From Nitratireductor arenosus (GTDB lineage Bacteria; Pseudomonadota; Alphaproteobacteria; Rhizobiales; Rhizobiaceae), in assembly GCF_009742725.1 (NCBI RefSeq), contig NZ_WPHG01000003.1, forward strand, positions 496,001-560,000: a stretch of 64,000 bases of DNA, in the 5' to 3' direction. Positions 18,980 through 27,371 of this stretch are shown here, piece by piece. Each line of letters opens with the position of its first letter. The stretch's first letter is position 1. A program made the translations under genes and the position numbers. The notes below the pieces were generated by a model. The model saw only the letters and a program-made list of their open reading frames with translations. It was not told the DNA's origin and made no database searches.

Positions 18980-18995
18980 TTTACGTAAACGTAAA
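18980..18995. promoter_or_regulatory. Candidate operator upstream of fadD
   Basis: TTTACGTAAACGTAAA is an inverted repeat (TTTACG / CGTAAA). Thirteen bases of it match, with one difference, TTTCCGTAAACGT at 60214-60226 in front of the nitronate monooxygenase gene. The shape resembles what I recall of MerR-family LiuR operators that control acyl-CoA and branched-chain amino acid breakdown. The regulator itself is not in this window. Confidence 0.55.
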
Positions 18996-19038
18996 AGTAA
19001 TCAAGCGGTCGCGCCGGTCCGCCGCCTTTGCCGCGCGC

Positions 19039-19602
19039 CTACTGGCCGTAGCCGTCATGGCCTTTCAGGAAGTCGATCTCGTCGTTCGTACTGGTCCGGC
19101 CGAGCGCGCGGTTGCGGTGCGGGAAGCGCCCGAAGCGGGCCACGATGTCGCGATGCTCGATAGCGAATTTGAGACTGTTTTCGTTGCCCAGGTCGCGGAA
19201 CATCTTCACCGAAAGCTCTTGGTCGGCGAGTACTTCCGAATGCATCAGCGGCATGTAGAGAAACTGCTTTTCGGCCGGTGTCATGGCATTGTCGTAGCCG
19301 CGCTCGATCGCGCCGTGCGCGATCAAAAGGGCGACGGGATCGCCGGCGAACGCGTTCGGGGTACGGCGATGGATGTTGCGCGTGAACTGGTCGAGCACGA
19401 TGGTTGCGGCCAGTGCCGTGCGTGCATCGCCGAGAAAATTCTCCGGCGGCGATGCCAGGGCGGCCTCGCAGGTCTCGGCGAATCGCGTCTTGATCCGTTC
19501 GTCGACCTGCGGGTCGCCGGAATACCACTCCTTGGGGTCGAGTTCCTCGAACCAGAACCGAAGGACGGCGTCGGCGTCGAAACTATGCGGTGTGGCGTTC
19601 AT
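19039..19602 (-). CDS. DUF924 family protein
   Basis: A 187-residue soluble protein of the DUF924 family. The family hallmarks are present: LRFWFEELDPKEWY near the start, TIVLDQFTRNIHR, MPLMHSE and FGRFPHRNRALGR. The fold is TPR-like and helical, and no biochemical function is established. The ATG at 19602 follows GGAGGGTCC. It lies downstream of nothing on its strand and upstream of fadD's promoter region, so it may be expressed alone. Confidence 0.9.
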   Translation of the reverse strand: MNATPHSFDADAVLRFWFEELDPKEWYSGDPQVDERIKTRFAETCEAALASPPENFLGDARTALAATIVLDQFTRNIHRRTPNAFAGDPVALLIAHGAIERGYDNAMTPAEKQFLYMPLMHSEVLADQELSVKMFRDLGNENSLKFAIEHRDIVARFGRFPHRNRALGRTSTNDEIDFLKGHDGYGQ

Positions 19603-19783
19603 GGACCCTCCGATCCTCCAGTTAGGCGACACGCGATAAAATTGCAAAGCGATGAGTGCACGAACGTCAGCCGCGAGGAAAAATCTTTCCCGCGTTTTAC
19701 GAGGTCGGGGATGAAACTTCTCCTAGCGTGACGTTGGGAGGTGTTTCCATGCTGAAAAATCGGTGCTTATATGCCGGCTTCAC

Positions 19784-19802
19784 GGACCGGACAAAACGGT
19801 CC
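19784..19802 (+). promoter_or_regulatory. Leader hairpin before the ABC binding-protein gene
   Basis: GGACCG, loop GACAAAA, CGGTCC: a six-pair stem ending 26 bases before the ATG at 19829. It lies in the probable 5' untranslated leader and may stabilise the message; the role is not shown by sequence. Confidence 0.35.
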
Positions 19803-19828
19803 CGTATAGGGAATGGGAGTAGATTCAC

Positions 19829-21421
19829 ATGAAACGGTATAGCTTCGCGGCCGCCCTTCTGGCTGCGACGATGTTCGGTGGCGTGGCCAACGCCAAGACG
19901 CTGGTCTATTGCTCCGAGGGATCGCCCGAAGGGTTCGATCCCGCGCCGTACACGGCGGGCACGACCTTTGATGCCTCGGCCAAGCCGATCTACAGCCAGT
20001 TGGTCGAATTCGACCGTGGCACGACGAAAGTCATTCCGGGGCTCGCCGAAAGCTGGGACGTTTCCGACGATGGCCTTGAATACACCTTCAAACTACGCCC
20101 CGGCGTGAAATTTCACACGACCGATTTTTTCACGCCGACACGCGACTTCAACGCCGACGACGTGCTTTTTACCTTCGAGCGCCAGCTTAAGAAGGATCAT
20201 CCCTGGAACGAGTACACCGCCGGTATTTCCTGGGAATATTTCAATGCCATGTCGATGCCCGATCTCATCAAGGAGATGGTCAAGGTCGACGACATGACGG
20301 TGAAATTCGTCCTGACGCGGCCCGAGGCACCGATGGTGGCGAACCTGGCCATGGATTTCGCCTCGATCATGTCGAAGGAATATGCCGACAAGCTCGAAGC
20401 CGACGGCAAGAAGGACATGCTGAACCAACAGCCGGTCGGCACCGGCCCGTTCCAGTTCGTCGCCTACCAGAAGGATGCCGTGATCCGCTACAAGGCCCAT
20501 CCCGACTATTGGGACGGCAAGCAGGCGATCGACGATCTGGTGTTCGCCATCACCACCGACGCCTCGGTGCGCCAGCAGAAGCTGATGGCCGGCGAGTGCC
20601 ATGTCGCGGCTTATCCCAATCCGGCCGATCTGGACGCCCTGAAGGCCGCGCCCGGCCTTGAGGTCATGGAGCAGGAAGGCCTGAATGTCGGCTATCTGGC
20701 CTACAACACCCAGATGGCGCCCTTCGACAATCCCAAGGTGCGCAAGGCGCTCAACATGGCCATCAACAAGCAGGCCATTCTCGACGCCGTCTTCCAGGGC
20801 GCCGGCCAGGCCGCCAAGAACCCGATCCCGCCGACGATGTGGTCGTATAACGACGCGGTCGAGGACGATCCCTACGATCCCGAAGCCGCCAAGAAGATGC
20901 TCGAGGAAGCCGGCGTTGCCGATCTGTCGATGAAGGTATGGGCGATGCCGGTGCAGCGTCCTTACAACCCGAACGCCCGGCGCATGGCCGAGCTGATCCA
21001 GGAGGACTTCTCCAAGGTCGGCGTGACGGTGGAAATCGTCTCCTACGAGTGGGGCGAATATCTGGAGCGTTCCAAGGCCACCGACCGCGACGGCGCCGTG
21101 CTGCTCGGCTGGACCGGCGACAACGGCGACCCGGACAACTTCCTCGCCGTTCTGCTCGGCTGTGACGGCGTCGGCGGGGCGAACCGCGCGCAATGGTGCC
21201 ACAAGCCGTTCGACGACATGATCCAGAAGGCCAAAATCGTCAGCGACCAGGCCGAGCGCACCAAGCTCTATGAAGACGCGCAGATGGTGTTCAAGGAGCA
21301 GGCCCCGTGGGCGACGATCGCCCATTCGGTCGTCTTCATGCCGATGTCGACCAAGGTCACCGGCTACAAGATGGACCCGCTCGGCTCGCATCGCTTCGAC
21401 GGCGTCGATCTGGCCGAATAA
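19829..21421 (+). CDS. Dipeptide-type ABC transporter, periplasmic substrate-binding protein
   Basis: A 530-residue family 5 extracellular solute-binding protein. It starts with a Sec signal peptide (MKRYSFAAALLAATM, cleavage near VANA-KT). The body has LVYCSEGSPEGFDPA and the NQQPVGTGPFQFVAYQKD segment typical of DppA. It delivers peptides or similar small compounds to the permeases encoded downstream. GGGAG precedes the ATG at 19829. It heads an operon with two permeases and two ATPases, all on the plus strand. A 13-pair hairpin follows its stop and could keep binding-protein message more abundant than the rest. The substrate is not predictable. Confidence 0.95.
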   Translation: MKRYSFAAALLAATMFGGVANAKTLVYCSEGSPEGFDPAPYTAGTTFDASAKPIYSQLVEFDRGTTKVIPGLAESWDVSDDGLEYTFKLRPGVKFHTTDFFTPTRDFNADDVLFTFERQLKKDHPWNEYTAGISWEYFNAMSMPDLIKEMVKVDDMTVKFVLTRPEAPMVANLAMDFASIMSKEYADKLEADGKKDMLNQQPVGTGPFQFVAYQKDAVIRYKAHPDYWDGKQAIDDLVFAITTDASVRQQKLMAGECHVAAYPNPADLDALKAAPGLEVMEQEGLNVGYLAYNTQMAPFDNPKVRKALNMAINKQAILDAVFQGAGQAAKNPIPPTMWSYNDAVEDDPYDPEAAKKMLEEAGVADLSMKVWAMPVQRPYNPNARRMAELIQEDFSKVGVTVEIVSYEWGEYLERSKATDRDGAVLLGWTGDNGDPDNFLAVLLGCDGVGGANRAQWCHKPFDDMIQKAKIVSDQAERTKLYEDAQMVFKEQAPWATIAHSVVFMPMSTKVTGYKMDPLGSHRFDGVDLAE

Positions 21422-21455
21422 GCGCTTCTGGCGCATATAAGGCGCCGCAATCGTC

Positions 21456-21486
21456 TCCCTCCCGCGCCTCTCGGGCGCGGGAGGGA
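21456..21486 (+). terminator. Strong hairpin (attenuator) between binding protein and permease genes
   Basis: TCCCTCCCGCGCC (21456-21468), loop TCTCG, GGCGCGGGAGGGA (21474-21486): a perfect 13-pair stem, followed by ATTTGC. Position directly after the binding-protein stop fits a partial terminator or an RNA-stabilising stem, as known for binding-protein operons. Confidence 0.75.
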
Positions 21487-21506
21487 ATTTGCAAAGTCTG
21501 AGAGAA

Positions 21507-22511
21507 ATGCTCCGTTTTCTCCTGTATCGGATCGGCCTGCTTGTTCCGACCTTTATCGGCGTGACCATCGCTGCCTTCGGGTTCATTCGCATCCTGCCGG
21601 GCGATCCGGTTCTGCTGATGGCCGGCGAGCGCGGCGTCAGTCCGGAACGGTATGAACAACTGATGCACCAGTTCGGCTACGACCGGCCTTTGTGGGAACA
21701 ATATTTCGACTTCCTCGGCGGCATCGCGTCCGGCGATCTCGGCAATTCGCTGGTGACCAAGAAGCCGATTTTCGACGAGTTTTTCACGCTTTTTCCCGCG
21801 ACCCTGGAACTGTCGATCTGCGCCATCATCTTCGCCACGCTGCTGGGCATTCCGGCCGGCGTGCTGGCGGCCACGCGGCGCGGTTCATGGCTCGACCAGA
21901 CGGTGATGGGCACCGCGCTGGTCGGCTATTCGATGCCGATCTTCTGGTGGGGGCTTCTGCTGATCATTCTTTTTTCCGGCATCCTGCAGTGGACGCCGGT
22001 ATCCGGCCGCATCTCGCTGCTTTATTTTTTCCCGCCCGTCACCGGCTTCATGCTGATCGACAGCCTGCTTTCGGGTCAGAAGGGCGCGTTCACCTCCGCC
22101 CTGTCGCACCTGATCTTGCCCACCATCGTGCTCGGTACGATTCCGCTCGCTGTCATCGCCCGCCAGACCCGTTCGGCCATGCTCGATGTTCTGGGCGAGG
22201 ATTATGTCCGCACCGCGCACGCCAAGGGCCTGGCGCCGGCGCGCGTCATCGGCCTGCACGCGCTGCGCAACGCGCTGATCCCGGTGATCACCACGATCGG
22301 CCTGCAGGTCGGCGTCCTGCTGGGCGGCGCGATCCTCACCGAGACCATCTTTTCCTGGCCGGGCATCGGTAAGTGGATGTTGGATTCGATTTTCAGGCGC
22401 GACTATCCGGCCGTCCAGGGCGGGCTGTTGATGATCGCGGTCGTCGTCATGATCGTGAACCTCGTCGTCGATCTGCTCTACGGGCTGATCAACCCCAAGA
22501 TCAGGCATTAA
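21507..22511 (+). CDS. Dipeptide-type ABC transporter permease (DppB-like)
   Basis: A 334-residue inner-membrane permease with about six helices. It has the DppB-type N-terminus (LLVPTFIGVTIAAFGFIRI), RILPGDPV, and the cytoplasmic EAA loop around DYVRTAHAKGLAPARVIG. The final helices contain TIGLQVGVLLGGAILTE. I chose the ATG at 21507, preceded by GAGAGAA; a TTG at 21489 is in frame but its apparent ribosome site is locked in the hairpin described above. The DppC-like gene begins four bases after its stop. Confidence 0.95.
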   Translation: MLRFLLYRIGLLVPTFIGVTIAAFGFIRILPGDPVLLMAGERGVSPERYEQLMHQFGYDRPLWEQYFDFLGGIASGDLGNSLVTKKPIFDEFFTLFPATLELSICAIIFATLLGIPAGVLAATRRGSWLDQTVMGTALVGYSMPIFWWGLLLIILFSGILQWTPVSGRISLLYFFPPVTGFMLIDSLLSGQKGAFTSALSHLILPTIVLGTIPLAVIARQTRSAMLDVLGEDYVRTAHAKGLAPARVIGLHALRNALIPVITTIGLQVGVLLGGAILTETIFSWPGIGKWMLDSIFRRDYPAVQGGLLMIAVVVMIVNLVVDLLYGLINPKIRH

Positions 22512-22515
22512 CGTC

Positions 22516-23427
22516 ATGGCCGACACATCCACGACCGCAGCCGCCGCCAAGCCGGTCGATCCGCGCCTCGCCGTCCTGCGCGAGTTCTGGTTCTATTTCA
22601 GCGAAAATCGCGGCGCGGTAATCGGGCTGTGGGTGTTCCTGTTCGTCGTCGCCATCGCGGTCTTCGCCGACCTGATCGCGCCCTACGGCGCGATCGACCA
22701 GTATCGCGACGCGCTTTTGAAGCCGCCTTTCTGGCAGGAGGGAGCTGACCCGCGCTTTCTTCTGGGCACCGACGCGGTCGGCCGCGATATGCTGTCGCGG
22801 CTGATTTATGGCAGCCGCTTCTCGCTGTTCGTCGGCTGCATCGTCGTTTCCGGCGCGCTTGTCGTCGGCGTCGTCGTCGGGCTGATCGCGGGTTATGCCG
22901 GCGGTCGCATTGACACGCTGATCATGCGGTTGATGGACATCATCCTGGCCTTTCCGAGCCTGCTTCTGGCGCTCGCCCTCGTGGCCGTGCTCGGCCCGAG
23001 CCTGGTCAACGCAATGATTGCCATCGCCATCGTCCAGCAGCCGCATTACGTGCGTCTTACCCGCGCGGCGGTGCTGTCGGAAAAGACCAAGGATTACGTC
23101 GTGGCCGCCCGGGTCGCCGGCGCCCGCCCGCTCAGGCTGATGTTCGTCACCATCCTGCCCAACTGCCTGTCGCCGCTGATTGTCCAGGCCGCGCTATCCT
23201 TTTCGACCGCGATCCTGGATGCCGCGGCGCTCGGCTTCCTCGGCATGGGCGCCCAGCCGCCGACGCCCGAATGGGGCACGATGCTGGCCGAGGCGCGCGA
23301 ATTCATCCTGCGCGCCTGGTGGGTCGTGACCTTTCCGGGGCTGGCGATCCTGATCACCGTGCTGGCGATCAACCTGATGGGTGACGGCCTGCGCGACGCG
23401 CTCGACCCGAAGCTGAAGAGGTCGTGA
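22516..23427 (+). CDS. Dipeptide-type ABC transporter permease (DppC-like)
   Basis: A 303-residue inner-membrane permease that pairs with the DppB-like protein. Family features are [20 protein letters not shown], the EAA loop around [16 protein letters not shown], and [19 protein letters not shown] before the last helix. The N-terminus is a short cytoplasmic tail with one helix before the main domain, as in DppC/OppC. It starts four bases after the upstream stop and its own stop lies two bases before the ATPase ATG, so translation is probably coupled. Confidence 0.95.
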   Translation: MADTSTTAAAAKPVDPRLAVLREFWFYFSENRGAVIGLWVFLFVVAIAVFADLIAPYGAIDQYRDALLKPPFWQEGADPRFLLGTDAVGRDMLSRLIYGSRFSLFVGCIVVSGALVVGVVVGLIAGYAGGRIDTLIMRLMDIILAFPSLLLALALVAVLGPSLVNAMIAIAIVQQPHYVRLTRAAVLSEKTKDYVVAARVAGARPLRLMFVTILPNCLSPLIVQAALSFSTAILDAAALGFLGMGAQPPTPEWGTMLAEAREFILRAWWVVTFPGLAILITVLAINLMGDGLRDALDPKLKRS

Positions 23428-23429
23428 GC

Positions 23430-24281
23430 ATGCATCTTCTGGAGATCGAGAACCTGGTCGTCGAGTTCGAGACCGCCGCGGGCCCATTCCGGGCCGTCGA
23501 CGGGGTGTCGCTGCATGTCGACGAGGGCGAGGTGCTGGCTATCGTCGGCGAATCCGGCTCGGGCAAATCCGTGTCGATGCTGGCGGTGATGGGGCTTCTG
23601 CCGTGGACGGCGAAGGTGACCGCCGACACGATGCGCTTTGCCGGCCGCGATCTTCTGTCCCTGTCCGCCGGCCAGCGGCGCAAGATCATCGGCAAGGACA
23701 TTGCCATGATCTTCCAGGAGCCGGTCGCCAGCCTCAATCCGTGCTTTACAGTCGGATTTCAGATCGAGGAGGTTCTGCGCGTCCATATGGGCCTCGACGG
23801 CAAGGCCCGCCGCGCCCGCGCGATCGAGCTGCTGAACGATGTCGGCATTCCCGATCCCGAACAGCGTCTCGGCGCGTTTCCCCATCAAATGTCCGGCGGG
23901 CAGTGCCAGCGCGTGATGATCGCGATCGCCATCGCCTGCAATCCCAAGCTGCTGATCGCCGACGAGCCGACCACCGCCCTCGACGTGACCATCCAGAAAC
24001 AGATCCTCGACCTGTTGATGAACCTGCAGGCCGAAACCGGCATGGGCATGATCATGATCACCCACAATATGGGCGTGGTCGCCGAAACCGCCGACCGCGT
24101 CGTTGTGCAGTACAAGGGGCGCAAGATGGAAGAGGCCGACGTGCTGTCGCTGTTCGAGGCGCCCAGGCACAATTACACCAAGGCGCTGCTTGCCGCCCTG
24201 CCGGACAGGGCCACCGGCGACAGGCTGCCGACGATCTCCAGCATCTTCAACGAAGACATCGACGGCGGAGCGCCGGCATGA
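23430..24281 (+). CDS. Dipeptide-type ABC transporter ATP-binding protein (DppD-like)
   Basis: A 283-residue ATPase of the oligopeptide group. Walker A is [11 protein letters not shown], the signature is MSGGQCQRV (slightly unusual at the fifth and sixth positions), and Walker B is [12 protein letters not shown]. The Q-loop [11 protein letters not shown] is intact. It is shorter than classical DppD (about 330 residues) and appears to lack the C-terminal cysteine-rich extension. The ATG at 23430 has AAGAGG eight bases upstream; a GTG at 23424 overlapping the preceding stop is less well placed. The next ATPase overlaps its end by ATGA. Confidence 0.93.
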   Translation: MHLLEIENLVVEFETAAGPFRAVDGVSLHVDEGEVLAIVGESGSGKSVSMLAVMGLLPWTAKVTADTMRFAGRDLLSLSAGQRRKIIGKDIAMIFQEPVASLNPCFTVGFQIEEVLRVHMGLDGKARRARAIELLNDVGIPDPEQRLGAFPHQMSGGQCQRVMIAIAIACNPKLLIADEPTTALDVTIQKQILDLLMNLQAETGMGMIMITHNMGVVAETADRVVVQYKGRKMEEADVLSLFEAPRHNYTKALLAALPDRATGDRLPTISSIFNEDIDGGAPA

Positions 24282-25105
24282 GCGAGATCGTCCTGGAAGG
24301 CCGCAACCTGGTGCGCGATTATCATATCGGCGGCGGGCTGTTCTCGTCCGGCCGCGTCATTCACGCGGTCAAAGACGTGTCGTTCAAGGTCGAGAAGGGC
24401 AAGACGCTGGCGATCGTCGGCGAGTCCGGTTGCGGCAAGTCCACGCTGGCGCGCATCATCACCATGATCGACGCGCCCACCGCCGGCGAACTCCTGATCG
24501 ACGGCGACAAGGTCGACCTCGTCAAGGACGGACTGACGCCGGAGATGCGCCGCAAGGTGCAGATCGTGTTCCAGAACCCCTACGGTTCGCTCAATCCGCG
24601 CCAGAAGATCGGCGACGTGCTCGGCGAGCCGCTGCTCGTCAACACGGCGATGCCGACGGCCGAGCGCCGCGACCGCGCCATGCAGATGCTGCTCAAGGTC
24701 GGCCTCGGCCCGGAGCACTTCAGTCGCTATCCGCACATGTTTTCCGGCGGCCAGCGCCAGCGTATCGCGATCGCGCGCGCGCTGATGCTCAACCCGCGTC
24801 TGCTGGTGCTCGACGAGCCGGTGTCGGCCCTCGACCTGTCGGTGCAGGCCCAGGTGCTGAACCTGCTTGCCGATCTGCAGGACGAGTTCGACCTGACCTA
24901 TGTCTTCATCAGCCACGACCTGTCGGTGGTGCGCTATATTGCCGACGACGTGATGGTGATGTATTTCGGCGAGGCGGTCGAATATGGCGGCCGCGACCGG
25001 GTGTTTTCCGACCCGCAGCACGACTACACCAAGACGCTGTTTGCCGCGACGCCGCGCGCCGATGTGGAAAGTATCAGGGCGCGTCTCGCCCGCCGCGCGG
25101 CGTAG
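24278..25105 (+). CDS. Dipeptide-type ABC transporter ATP-binding protein (DppF-like)
   Basis: A 275-residue second ATPase of the operon. Walker A is [12 protein letters not shown], the signature [15 protein letters not shown], Walker [13 protein letters not shown] and the switch histidine lies in [12 protein letters not shown]. The N-terminal [15 protein letters not shown] is standard. Like its partner it lacks the long C-terminal tail of DppF. Its ATG at 24278 overlaps the upstream stop (ATGA). Its stop abuts the stop of bhcR on the other strand with no gap, so the two operons converge directly. Confidence 0.93.
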   Translation: MSEIVLEGRNLVRDYHIGGGLFSSGRVIHAVKDVSFKVEKGKTLAIVGESGCGKSTLARIITMIDAPTAGELLIDGDKVDLVKDGLTPEMRRKVQIVFQNPYGSLNPRQKIGDVLGEPLLVNTAMPTAERRDRAMQMLLKVGLGPEHFSRYPHMFSGGQRQRIAIARALMLNPRLLVLDEPVSALDLSVQAQVLNLLADLQDEFDLTYVFISHDLSVVRYIADDVMVMYFGEAVEYGGRDRVFSDPQHDYTKTLFAATPRADVESIRARLARRAA

Positions 25106-25945
25106 TCAGTCGTCAGCCGGCCTCGGCGGGCGTCCGCCGACCGCATCGGTGATGCGCGCGGCGGCATCGCGCACCAGCGCGCCGTGCCAGGCGTCCTTGT
25201 CGGGCGCCACCCGCACCGACGGTCCCGAGATCGAAATGCCGGCCACCGCCTCGCCGTAGGCGTTGAAGACGGGGGCGGCGATGCAGCGCATGCCGGCCGT
25301 GCGTTCCTCGTCGTCGACGGCCCAGCCGCGCGCGCGGATCGCGGCAATCTCGTGTCCGAGCCGGGCCGGCTCGGCGATGGTCTTGTCGGTGAAGGCGGTC
25401 AGGCCGTTGTCGCGGATAATGCGCTCGACCCTCGCGCGCGGCAGGAAGGCAAGCAGCGCCTTGCCGATGCCGGAGGCGTGCACCGGTCCGCGCGTGCCCG
25501 GCCGGAAAAAGGCGCGGATCGGCTCGTGGGTCTCGACCTGGCTGACGAAGATCACCTCGCCGCCGTCGATGATGGCGAGATTGGCGGTTTCGCCGGTCGC
25601 CGCCATCAGCTCCTGCATTACCGGCCGGCTCTGCTCGACCATGCTGGTGCGGCCCAGAAAGGTGCTGCCGATGCGAAACGCCTCCAGCCCGACGAACCAG
25701 AGCTGGGTGTCCTGCTCGAACTCCACGATGCCGTGTTTTTGCAGCGTGATCAGCACCCGGTAGACCGTCGAGGGAGCCTGTCCCATCGCCGAGGCGATTT
25801 CCGACAGCGAAAGCCCGTCGGCGTCGGCGACACGCTTGAGGATCGCAACCGCCCTGTCGAGCGACTGCACCGAGCCGCCTTGCTGCGCGCGGTTGAACGC
25901 CCGCGGCCGGCCACGCGAGCGTTTGACGCGATTGTCGTTTTCCAT
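25106..25945 (-). CDS. bhcR: IclR family regulator of the beta-hydroxyaspartate cycle
   Basis: A 279-residue IclR-type regulator. The N-terminal winged helix (residues about 25-90) includes SLSEIASAMGQAPSTVYRVL; the C-terminal GAF-like effector domain has FFRPGTRGPVHASGIGKALL and AAPVFNAYGEAVAGISISG. It is transcribed divergently from bhcABCD, the arrangement of BhcR in Paracoccus denitrificans, where BhcR senses glyoxylate and controls the cluster. The ATG at 25945 starts just before the basic segment RVKRSRGRPRAF. The AT-rich region between it and bhcA holds several inverted repeats that may be its operators. Assignment rests on context and family similarity. Confidence 0.9.
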   Translation of the reverse strand: MENDNRVKRSRGRPRAFNRAQQGGSVQSLDRAVAILKRVADADGLSLSEIASAMGQAPSTVYRVLITLQKHGIVEFEQDTQLWFVGLEAFRIGSTFLGRTSMVEQSRPVMQELMAATGETANLAIIDGGEVIFVSQVETHEPIRAFFRPGTRGPVHASGIGKALLAFLPRARVERIIRDNGLTAFTDKTIAEPARLGHEIAAIRARGWAVDDEERTAGMRCIAAPVFNAYGEAVAGISISGPSVRVAPDKDAWHGALVRDAAARITDAVGGRPPRPADD

Positions 25946-26035
25946 CGCTGTCACTCCAGTCCACTGAAAGAGCAAAAAAGTTTTCTGCTTATTGAAAAAA
26001 ATAAAAGCATAGAGAAAACAGTAGGTAAAGCGGAA

Positions 26036-26068
26036 TTTTCGTGAAAACGAAAAAGTTTTTCAGAAAAA
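26036..26068. promoter_or_regulatory. Candidate BhcR operator region
   Basis: Two inverted repeats lie in the AT-rich bhcR/bhcA spacer: TTTTCGT-GAAA-ACGAAAA at 26036-26053 and TTTTTCAGAAAAA at 26056-26068. A looser pair, GTTTTCT near 25979 and AGAGAAAAC near 26011, flanks them. This spacer is much richer in A and T than its surroundings. IclR proteins typically bind palindromes of this size; direct evidence is absent. Confidence 0.5.
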
Positions 26069-26169
26069 TTGCGCCCTGCCGCCCCGCAGCCTATCGTGAG
26101 GGGAGTTTGAAACAGTCATCGCCGGCGTGCCGACGCCGCGCGACAAGGCCGCGCGATGGAGGATGATTC

Positions 26170-27369
26170 ATGTCGACCCAGAACCCGGTTTTCATACCCG
26201 GTCCCACCAATATTCCCGACCGCCTGCGGCGTGCCATCGACGTGCCGACGATCGATCATCGCTCGAGCCTGTTCGCCGAGGCGTTCAGGCCGGCCGTGGA
26301 CGGCGTCAAGCGTATTTTGAAGACCCGTACCGGCGAGGTGATCATCTTTCCGGCCACCGGAACCGGCGGCTGGGAGGCCGCAATCACCAACACGCTGTCG
26401 CCGGGCGACAAGGTCCTGGCCGCGCGTCACGGCATGTTTTCCCATCGCTGGATCGATTTGTGCACGCGCCACGGGCTCGACGTCGAGGTGATCGAGGCCG
26501 ACTGGGGCGAGGGCCTGCCGGCGGACCGTTTCGAGGCGGCGCTGACCGCCGACACCGGCCATCGCATCAAGGCGGTGCTGGCCACCCACAACGAGACAGC
26601 GACCGGTGTGCGCTCCGATATCGCGGCCGTGCGCAAGGCGCTCGACGCGGCGCGCCATCCCGCGCTGCTTTATGTCGACGGCGTCAGCTCGATCGCCTCG
26701 ATGGATTTCCGCATGGACGAGTGGGGCGTCGACCTGGCCGTCACCGGTTCGCAGAAGGGTTTCATGCTCCCGGCCGGTCTCGCCATTATCGGGATCAGCC
26801 CCAAGGCGCAGGCGGCGATGGAAAAGGCGCGCTGCGCGCGCTGCTTCTTCGATTTCCGCGACATGCTGTCGTCCTATCAGCGTGGCGGTTATCCCTACAC
26901 CCCGCCGATCAACCTGATCTTCGGCCTGGTCGAATCGGTCAAGATGTTGGAGCAGGAGGGGCTGCCGAACGTCTTCGCGCGCCACTTCCGCATCGCCGAG
27001 GGCATCCGAAAGGCGGTCGAGGCCTGGGGGCTGACCCTGTGCGCGCGTGATCCGCGGCTTTACTCCAACACCGTCAGCGCCATCGTGGTTCCGTCGGGCC
27101 TGGACGGCACAAAGGTCGTGACCCACGCCGCCGAAAAATTCGGCGTCGCCTTCGGCGTCGGCCTCGGCGAGGTCGCCGGCAAGGTCTTCCGCATCGGCCA
27201 TCTCGGCTCGATGACCGATGTCATGGCGTTGTCGGGCATCGCGACCGCGGAGATGGTCATGGCCGATCTCGACTTTCCCGTCCCGCTCGGCTCCGGCGTG
27301 CGCGCCGCCCAGGACTATTACCGAGCCACCAACGGCGTCGCGCATCGCGTCACCAGCAAGGCGGCCTGA
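26170..27369 (+). CDS. bhcA: L-aspartate-glyoxylate aminotransferase
   Basis: A 399-residue fold-type I PLP enzyme of the serine-glyoxylate aminotransferase group. In the beta-hydroxyaspartate cycle it transfers the amino group of aspartate to glyoxylate, giving glycine and oxaloacetate. The PLP lysine is in TGSQKGFMLPAG; FIPGPTNIPDRLR and DHRSSLFAEAF at the start and LYVDGVSSIASMDFRMDEWG are typical. GGAGG lies seven bases upstream of the ATG. It is the first of four plus-strand genes in the order bhcA-bhcB-bhcC-bhcD, with bhcB two bases downstream. The order and divergence from bhcR match the described Paracoccus cluster. Confidence 0.93.
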   Translation: MSTQNPVFIPGPTNIPDRLRRAIDVPTIDHRSSLFAEAFRPAVDGVKRILKTRTGEVIIFPATGTGGWEAAITNTLSPGDKVLAARHGMFSHRWIDLCTRHGLDVEVIEADWGEGLPADRFEAALTADTGHRIKAVLATHNETATGVRSDIAAVRKALDAARHPALLYVDGVSSIASMDFRMDEWGVDLAVTGSQKGFMLPAGLAIIGISPKAQAAMEKARCARCFFDFRDMLSSYQRGGYPYTPPINLIFGLVESVKMLEQEGLPNVFARHFRIAEGIRKAVEAWGLTLCARDPRLYSNTVSAIVVPSGLDGTKVVTHAAEKFGVAFGVGLGEVAGKVFRIGHLGSMTDVMALSGIATAEMVMADLDFPVPLGSGVRAAQDYYRATNGVAHRVTSKAA

Positions 27370-27371
27370 CA

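Noticed and set aside
19829-25105. Assigning the first ABC operon to glycolate or glyoxylate uptake because it abuts bhc
   Set aside because: Its components are standard dipeptide-type proteins and the operons converge; adjacency alone is weak evidence.
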